Assembly: GCA_020216845.1 (NCBI GenBank)
Contig: JAIWNK010000114.1
Coordinates: 1-10,000 of the forward strand
Length of the DNA: 10,000 bases
Direction of reading: 5' to 3'
Source: Anaerolinea sp.
GTDB taxonomy: Bacteria > Chloroflexota > Anaerolineae > Anaerolineales > Anaerolineaceae
Shown here one piece after another: positions 7,016 to 10,000 of this stretch; within the stretch, counting starts at the first letter, position 1, and every line of letters starts with the position of its first letter. Position numbers and translations under genes: made by a program. A model generated the notes under the pieces. It saw nothing but the letters and a program-made list of their open reading frames with translations, did no database searches and had not been told where the DNA came from.

Positions 7016-7978
7016 CTACCTTTGCAAATCAACCAATGCGGCCAGCTCCAACGCCCGCACGCCATCTTGCAAGGTGCAGCGCGGCGTTTCTTGCCCGCGT
7101 GCCACCGCCAGCAAGTGCCGTGTCTGCGCCAGGAACAAATCATTGCGCTCAAAGCCGGGTGGCGGGCTGAAAGTCTGCCACTCGCCGTGGTCAACCGAAT
7201 AGCAATGCGCAACACCATCGCTGTTATCCCAACGAATGCTGCCCTGTGTGCCGACGATTTCCAGCCGGTGTACAGCGGGGCGTTGAAAATAATTGACCGA
7301 CACGCGCCCCCGCGCACCGTTTTCAAAGCGCAGCGCAAATTCTGCCCAATCCTCAACATTGATTTCCAGGTCGCTCAGGCGTGCGGCGCGCACCTGCGCC
7401 CAAGACACTTCGCCCAGCAGCCAACGCAAATAATCCAACGGATGGCACAACGTGCGCGCCACGCCCCCACCCAATTCTGCTCGCGCCGCATAACTCTGTC
7501 GGTAATCCTCCCAGGGGTGCCAATCGGGCAAATATTCGCCCCATTCGGCGTTAGCCAACAGCGGACGGCCAATGGCGCCTTCTATCAGCCAGGTGCGCAC
7601 CTGTTGCAACCCCGGGTGAAAGCGAAACTGAAAGCCCACCAACACCTGCCCGCCGCCACGCTGCAAAGCACTGCGCAGCTCTTCCACCCGGCTCAAATCC
7701 TCGGCAATTGGCTTTTCAAGGAAGATGGTGCAGCCCGCTTCTGCTGCTGCAATTGCAATCGGCATGTGCAAGGCGGTAGGCGTCGCCACAATGACCACAT
7801 CCGGGCGGTGCGCCAACGCCGCCTCAAGCGTCGTTTCCACCGGCAGCCCGGCCAGTTCTTCGGTCGGCAGCGTGCTCTTACCGCTGCGCAACAGCAGGAT
7901 ATCCTCCTCGCCCAGGCTGCGCAAATTACGCAAATGTCGTCGGCCAATTGAGCCAAAGCCCGCAATCAAGAAGCGCAT
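7016..7978 (-). CDS. Gfo/Idh/MocA family oxidoreductase
   Basis: This 320-residue NAD(P)-dependent sugar dehydrogenase has an N-terminal Rossmann fold with FLIAGFGSIGRRHLRNL (3-19), then VVIVATPTALH (61-71), then the family hallmark EKP (88-90) whose Lys89 is the likely catalytic lysine. The C-terminal sugar domain contains LPDWHPWEDYR (150-160), SYAARAELGGGV (162-173) and CHPLDYLRWLLG (178-189), where His179 and Asp182 are likely active-site residues. These features resemble oxidoreductases in nonulosonic-acid and other surface-glycan clusters. The start is ATG; AAAGGAG (7996-7990), inside the end of the upstream gene, lies 11 bases before it. Only 5 bases separate it from the GT-B gene. It probably oxidises a nucleotide sugar or sugar acid for the glycan; the exact substrate is not readable. 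Confidence 0.92.
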   Translation of the reverse strand: MRFLIAGFGSIGRRHLRNLRSLGEEDILLLRSGKSTLPTEELAGLPVETTLEAALAHRPDVVIVATPTALHMPIAIAAAEAGCTIFLEKPIAEDLSRVEELRSALQRGGGQVLVGFQFRFHPGLQQVRTWLIEGAIGRPLLANAEWGEYLPDWHPWEDYRQSYAARAELGGGVARTLCHPLDYLRWLLGEVSWAQVRAARLSDLEINVEDWAEFALRFENGARGRVSVNYFQRPAVHRLEIVGTQGSIRWDNSDGVAHCYSVDHGEWQTFSPPPGFERNDLFLAQTRHLLAVARGQETPRCTLQDGVRALELAALVDLQR

Positions 7979-7983
7979 CGCTC

Positions 7984-9429
7984 TTACTTCTCCTTTCCAA
8001 GCGCCAGGCGCGCCAAAAACTGCCCCGTGCGCCGCCCCGCTGAAGCATCCGTAAAGGTGACCTCATCCTTCAGGAACTTGCGCCGCGCCTCGGCATCTGC
8101 GCGCGGGTTGAGCAGATAGCGGTTAATCGCCTGCTTGAGGCTTTCTTCATCCATCGCCACCTGCCCCGCCTGAGCGGCGCGAAAACGTTGATGGGTTGGC
8201 CATTCGCCAATTTCCGAAAGCGGCAGCGAGAATTTGCCAGGGGTGTTCCACCCGCCGGGGGTATCCAAACAAACGGCAACAATCGGGCGGTCATGGACGG
8301 CTGTTTCCACCACCATGGTCGAATACACCGTCAGGAAGACATCGGCATGAGCCATCATCGAGGCTTTTTCAGGCATATCCTCACCCGAATAGTAGCCCAG
8401 TTCACCGCCCAGGGGCACCGGCTCGACCAAATGCACATGCGGCAGGCTGCGCACAAGCTCGCGCACGCGCTGCGCTTCGCCCTCATACAGCGACCCCGGC
8501 ATGAAGTGATTGGGGTGCAAGCGAATCAACAACTGACTGGGCTGCGCCAACGCATCACTGCTGACCAGGCGCGCCAGCGCTTCGATGTTGCGATAATTGG
8601 GCGCAAAGGTAACAAAACTGGAAGCATACGCCAGCAATTTGCGGTTGGGGTCCAAGCCGTGCAAGGCAAAATATTCATCTCGCGGCATTTGCCAGCTGCG
8701 CCGGAAATAACCATCATAGGAGGGAATGCCACCCACGTGCACCCGTTCCGGACGCCAATCCGCGCCGAGCACCAATTCCTCTTTTTGAATCTCAGACCAA
8801 CAGGTAACCCAATCTACCGGTGCACCGGGCAGGCGATAACTGGAAGGGTTATCCCAGCCGACAATGGCCGCGGCAGTGCGAACACCGCGTTGCGCTGCCT
8901 CGCGCAACAGATAACGATCCCAACGCCAGCCGGGTGTGCTAGCGATCACCAATTGCGGCTGATATTTCTCAAACAAATCTGCATACAGCCCAGGGACAAA
9001 AGCCATTTGCTGTTGCATCAGCCAGCGACGTGCCCCAGCACTGCGCCGCAAGCGGCGCACAGCTAAGCGCACAAGCGGCATGAACAGCTTCGCCCGCGGC
9101 GAGGCTTCATAGCCCATCTGACGCAGATGGCCATCCATCGCATGGGTGTTAATCCGATCCGAGCCGCCCATCCAGCGCAAAAAATGCAGCCAATATTGCA
9201 TACTGTGAGCATAGCGATCGAAATAGCGGCGGCATTCGGCAAAGCGCAAGCCCTCAACGATCAACCCCGGCTGCCCAAACCGCTCGGCAATCTGCTGCTT
9301 GAGGCCATCATCGGTCAACAGCACAACTTCTAACCCGGCAGACAACAAATTGGGCAGCACATCGCTCTGCAAAAAATAAACCACGGCCAGGCCGTGATCA
9401 GCACTGATAAAAACGCGTTTTGGGGTCAA
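7984..9429 (-). CDS. GT-B-like surface carbohydrate transferase (CDP-glycerol glycerophosphotransferase-like)
   Basis: This 481-residue protein looks like a two-domain GT-B enzyme. The N-terminal domain starts RVFISADHGLAVVYFL and has IASTPGWRWDRYLLREA (162-178) and IVGWDNPSSY (189-198). The C-terminal domain begins at GGIPSYDGYF (233-242), continues with LLAYASSF (265-272), RLHPNHF (303-309) and ADVFLTVYSTMVVETAVHDRPIVAV in the region 362-386. The HP-x and YSTMVVE segments are the donor-phosphate-binding elements seen in CDP-glycerol glycerophosphotransferase and UDP-GlcNAc 2-epimerase-like families. No transmembrane helix is evident; Arg-rich 121-137 may touch the membrane. The start is TTG, fixed by GGAGGAGG (9446-9439) 9 bases upstream. 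It follows the partial transferase by 21 bases and precedes the oxidoreductase by 5. Product unknown. Confidence 0.78.
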   Translation of the reverse strand: MTPKRVFISADHGLAVVYFLQSDVLPNLLSAGLEVVLLTDDGLKQQIAERFGQPGLIVEGLRFAECRRYFDRYAHSMQYWLHFLRWMGGSDRINTHAMDGHLRQMGYEASPRAKLFMPLVRLAVRRLRRSAGARRWLMQQQMAFVPGLYADLFEKYQPQLVIASTPGWRWDRYLLREAAQRGVRTAAAIVGWDNPSSYRLPGAPVDWVTCWSEIQKEELVLGADWRPERVHVGGIPSYDGYFRRSWQMPRDEYFALHGLDPNRKLLAYASSFVTFAPNYRNIEALARLVSSDALAQPSQLLIRLHPNHFMPGSLYEGEAQRVRELVRSLPHVHLVEPVPLGGELGYYSGEDMPEKASMMAHADVFLTVYSTMVVETAVHDRPIVAVCLDTPGGWNTPGKFSLPLSEIGEWPTHQRFRAAQAGQVAMDEESLKQAINRYLLNPRADAEARRKFLKDEVTFTDASAGRRTGQFLARLALGKEK

Positions 9430-9438
9430 GTCCAGCTT

Positions 9439-9446
9439 CCTCCTCC
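9439..9446 (-). promoter_or_regulatory. Strong Shine-Dalgarno fixing a TTG start
   Basis: GGAGGAGG on the minus strand ends 9 bases before the TTG at 9429. It is the strongest ribosome site in the window and lies in the 21-base gap, so TTG is the likely start. The N-terminal beta-strand RVFISA begins right after it, which agrees. Confidence 0.8.
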
Positions 9447-9450
9447 GGCT

Positions 9451-10000
9451 TCAGGGCCGGTCATAATACCAACGAAAGATTTGATCGTAGAGTTTCAGCA
9501 ACAGCTTGCGCAGCGGCGGCCAATCCAGCCAACGCGCCGCCGGTCGGCGCTGCGAGGTCGGGCGTTGCGCCAAATTCTGCGGCACGGTGTTGCTCATATT
9601 CATCGCAAACGGCTCGGTCGGCATCAGGCGCAGCAAGCCAGCGGCGTTCATGCGCTGATCCAACTGCTTCACCTGCCCCATCGGACGATCCATTTGGAAG
9701 GGCAAAAACTGCGCCAGCGTTTGCTTGCGAGCAGTAAATTGCCAATGCGAAGCCCCGACGATGGCTTGCACCCCCTGATAGGTCAGGCGCACATCCTGCG
9801 TGCTTTCATAGCGCTGACGGATCTCCTCCTCCGCCTGACCAAGGCTGCGATCAAACTCAAAGAAAGTCGGCCAGGGGATGAATGTGCCGCGTTCCAGTGT
9901 CACGCCGGGGGTCTGCTCCGCCCAGGCAACCGTCTGACTGTAAAAGTCGGGGTTGGTGCGGAAGGGACGAGCTGTGACCATGCCAACATTGGGGAAGGTT
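9451..10000 (-). CDS. Probable GT-A-like glycosyltransferase, N-terminus cut by window edge
   Basis: The frame is open to the right edge, giving 182 codons. It begins TFPNVGMVTARPFRTNPDFY, so the Met at 9981 is internal, not the start. After a region with FFEFDRSLGQAEEEIRQRYE (from internal Met, 40-59) comes GVQAIVGASHWQFTARK (70-86), LPFQMDRPMGQVKQLDQRMN (93-112) and LLRLMPTEPFAMNMSN (115-130). This order (GA-HWQF, a mid LD-N pair, LRL) recalls C-terminal parts of GT-A glycosyltransferases. The tail (150-176) is basic and aromatic, possibly membrane-associated. The N-terminal donor-binding domain with any DxD is outside the window, so the family is an inference. It precedes the GT-B gene by 21 bases in the same operon. 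Confidence 0.6.
   Translation of the reverse strand, partial: TFPNVGMVTARPFRTNPDFYSQTVAWAEQTPGVTLERGTFIPWPTFFEFDRSLGQAEEEIRQRYESTQDVRLTYQGVQAIVGASHWQFTARKQTLAQFLPFQMDRPMGQVKQLDQRMNAAGLLRLMPTEPFAMNMSNTVPQNLAQRPTSQRRPAARWLDWPPLRKLLLKLYDQIFRWYYDRP

Noticed and set aside
6878..7951. Plus-strand open frame of 357 codons opposite the oxidoreductase
   Set aside because: It lies antisense to a clear Gfo/Idh/MocA gene. Its translation is rich in Arg, Gln and His with no known motif, as expected from the codon bias of the minus-strand gene.
8188..9066. Plus-strand open frame of 292 codons opposite the GT-B gene
   Set aside because: Antisense shadow; no ribosome site or recognisable domain, while the minus frame has a coherent GT-B-like protein.
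1..10000. CRISPR array, insertion sequence, tRNA or rRNA
   Set aside because: No spaced direct repeats, transposase motifs, terminal inverted repeats or cloverleaf-like segments were seen on reading; genes fill almost the whole window.

Overview
The window looks like part of a surface-polysaccharide (cell-envelope glycan) biosynthesis region from a GC-rich bacterium. Gene families, the COG4189-type ArsR regulator and overall style suggest an Anaerolineae-like member of Chloroflexota. This is an inference, because no rRNA or universal phylogenetic marker is present. All nine genes lie on the minus strand, so transcription runs from the right edge to the left edge. Both edges cut genes.

In transcription order: 10000-9451 is the C-terminal part of a probable GT-A-like glycosyltransferase. 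9429-7984 is a GT-B-like surface-carbohydrate/CDP-glycerol-type transferase starting at TTG. 7978-7016 is a Gfo/Idh/MocA NAD(P)-dependent oxidoreductase. 7009-6110 is a tandem GNAT acetyltransferase. 6113-5097 is an RlmI-like class I methyltransferase without a PUA domain. These five are packed with gaps of 21, 5 and 6 bases and one 4-base overlap, so they read as one operon. After a 95-base gap comes surE (5001-4264). After 43 more bases come two multi-pass membrane proteins overlapping by ATGA: a PMT/ArnT-type GT-C transferase (4220-2721) and a DUF6056-like protein (2724-1306). Then comes a family 2 glycosyltransferase (1281-511). After a 223-base AT-richer gap, a separate unit begins at 287 with an ArsR-family regulator that runs off the left edge.

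Functional reading: the GT-A, GT-B, GT-C and DUF6056-like proteins and the sugar oxidoreductase are what is needed to build and assemble a surface glycan. The acetyltransferase could modify a sugar or be unrelated. SurE and the rRNA-type methyltransferase are housekeeping-type genes inside the same strand block. No mobile element, CRISPR array, tRNA or rRNA was seen.

The best regulatory signals are a near-consensus sigma-70 promoter at 336-363 with an imperfect palindrome over its predicted start site, a TATAAT box inside a short inverted repeat 10 bases before the GT-C start codon, and strong Shine-Dalgarno sequences that fix several non-ATG starts.
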